Shown in pieces: positions 47,252-47,497 of a stretch of 47,497 nt of DNA. A model generated the notes under the pieces. That model searched no databases, was not told the origin of the DNA, and worked only from the letters and a program-made list of their open reading frames with translations. Origin of the DNA: Olsenella sp. (GTDB lineage: Bacteria > Actinomycetota > Coriobacteriia > Coriobacteriales > Atopobiaceae); NCBI GenBank assembly GCA_022648325.1, contig JALCMG010000016.1:1-47497 (forward strand), in the 5' to 3' direction. Both the position numbers and the translations under genes were made by a program. Positions within the stretch are counted from its first letter, which is position 1; each line of letters opens with the position of its first letter.

Positions 47252-47497
47252 GTGCCAGCCCCACGTAACTCTCGCCAAAGAGCATGCAGTGCAACAGCAC
47301 CGGCACCAGCTGATGGATGCCTACGCGCTCGCGCCAGCCGTCAGCCAGCGGCGAGACCTCGTTGTACGCAGCGAGAAGGTCATCCAGGTACGCGCAGCCA
47401 AAGAGCTGAAGCATCGCAAGGTCGGTTTCGGCGTGGCCACCCGACGCCATGGGGTCGATAAGTGCTGCGCCCGTTGTGGCGGCACGGGTGCCGTCCG
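47226..47497 (-). CDS. Fructosamine-kinase family protein, C-terminal part
   Basis: The last about 90 residues of a protein that continues beyond the right edge. ALIDPMASGGHAETDLAMLQLFG matches the metal-binding Asp and following helix of the fructosamine/ketosamine-3-kinase family (IDPAVYYGHREVDLAMLELFG), and YNEVSPLADGWRERVGIHQL matches its C-terminal helices. Such kinases phosphorylate and so remove glycation adducts. It ends in TGA within a repeated sequence. Confidence 0.85.
   Translation of the reverse strand, partial: DGTRAATTGAALIDPMASGGHAETDLAMLQLFGCAYLDDLLAAYNEVSPLADGWRERVGIHQLVPVLLHCMLFGESYVGLALSIARRYA

Noticed and set aside
1..47497. Reassigned genetic code (TGA as Trp)
   Set aside because: TGA ends ten otherwise normal genes, including ATGA overlaps where it must act as a stop, so a general reassignment is excluded; only leaky reading remains possible.
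1..47497. tRNA genes
   Set aside because: I saw no segment with a convincing cloverleaf and TTCGANNC arm.
1..47497. Complete insertion sequence or prophage
   Set aside because: No transposase, integrase or phage structural gene is recognisable; only palindromic repeats are present.

Overview
The window is high-GC DNA (roughly 63-65% by eye) with strong GGAGG-type ribosome binding sites, NarL/LuxR-type two-component systems and an FLP/FNR-type regulator. The gene mix (UlaA-type PTS, OpuC-type betaine transporter, YhbY, RF3, linearmycin-type ABC exporter) fits a host-associated anaerobic or microaerophilic actinobacterium of the class Coriobacteriia, probably near Olsenella/Atopobium. That placement is an inference; no rRNA gene is visible. 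A boxA-like leader at the left edge suggests an rRNA operon leaving the window to the left.

Layout, left to right. 1-742: gene-free, with a possible rRNA leader and a 16-bp operator-like inverted repeat. 743-4154: heterodimeric ABC exporter. 4201-4540: palindromic repeats. 4559-6465: divergent DODA-type dioxygenase and nitrilase. 6466-7206: repeats and two operator-like palindromes. 7207-8778: fused ABC ATPase-permease gene with one in-frame TGA. 8974-12166: leftward operon for a P1B-type ATPase, a CxxC metal-binding protein, a small helical protein and an FLP-type regulator, with two perfect FNR-type boxes. 12596-17789: two-component system divergent from an ABC-2 exporter, as in lnrJKLMN. 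17854-21008: prfC, then a small Cys-rich protein, a MazG-like protein and AlkD-like glycosylase. 21223-28426: lipoprotein, zinc-ribbon protein, a translationally coupled regulator/kinase/degenerate-kinase cassette, and a divergent SPFH protein with two zinc ribbons. 28656-32683: UlaABC-type PTS, transaldolase-family aldolase and divergent DeoR regulator. 32932-35918: glyoxalase-fold protein, MFS transporter, SGNH lipoprotein. 36352-40852: leftward run of ferredoxin-flavoprotein, OpuC permease/binding protein, OpuC ATPase, zinc-less alcohol dehydrogenase and Rrf2 regulator. 41203-42087: map. 42250-43365: orphan AAA ATPase with phased upstream repeats. 43480-47497: MerR regulator, YhbY, flavin reductase, a TGA-interrupted NmrA-like gene divergent from an HxlR regulator, and the end of a fructosamine-kinase gene.

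Three things stand out beyond ordinary gene content. First, gene ends carry several families of structured repeats; two of them (B and C) form hairpin arrays with an exact 60- or 61-bp period, and another (D) shows compensatory stem changes between its two copies. Second, stop-codon use is unusual: of 45 genes I count 30 TAG, 10 TGA and 5 TAA, four of the TGA stops being in ATGA overlaps, while two otherwise intact genes contain in-frame TGA followed by C. Third, the envelope-type locus at 21-28 kb joins an SPFH/zinc-ribbon protein, a second zinc-ribbon protein and a lipoprotein to a two-component system with an extra membrane protein that looks like a dead kinase. That locus is the best candidate for an undescribed system.
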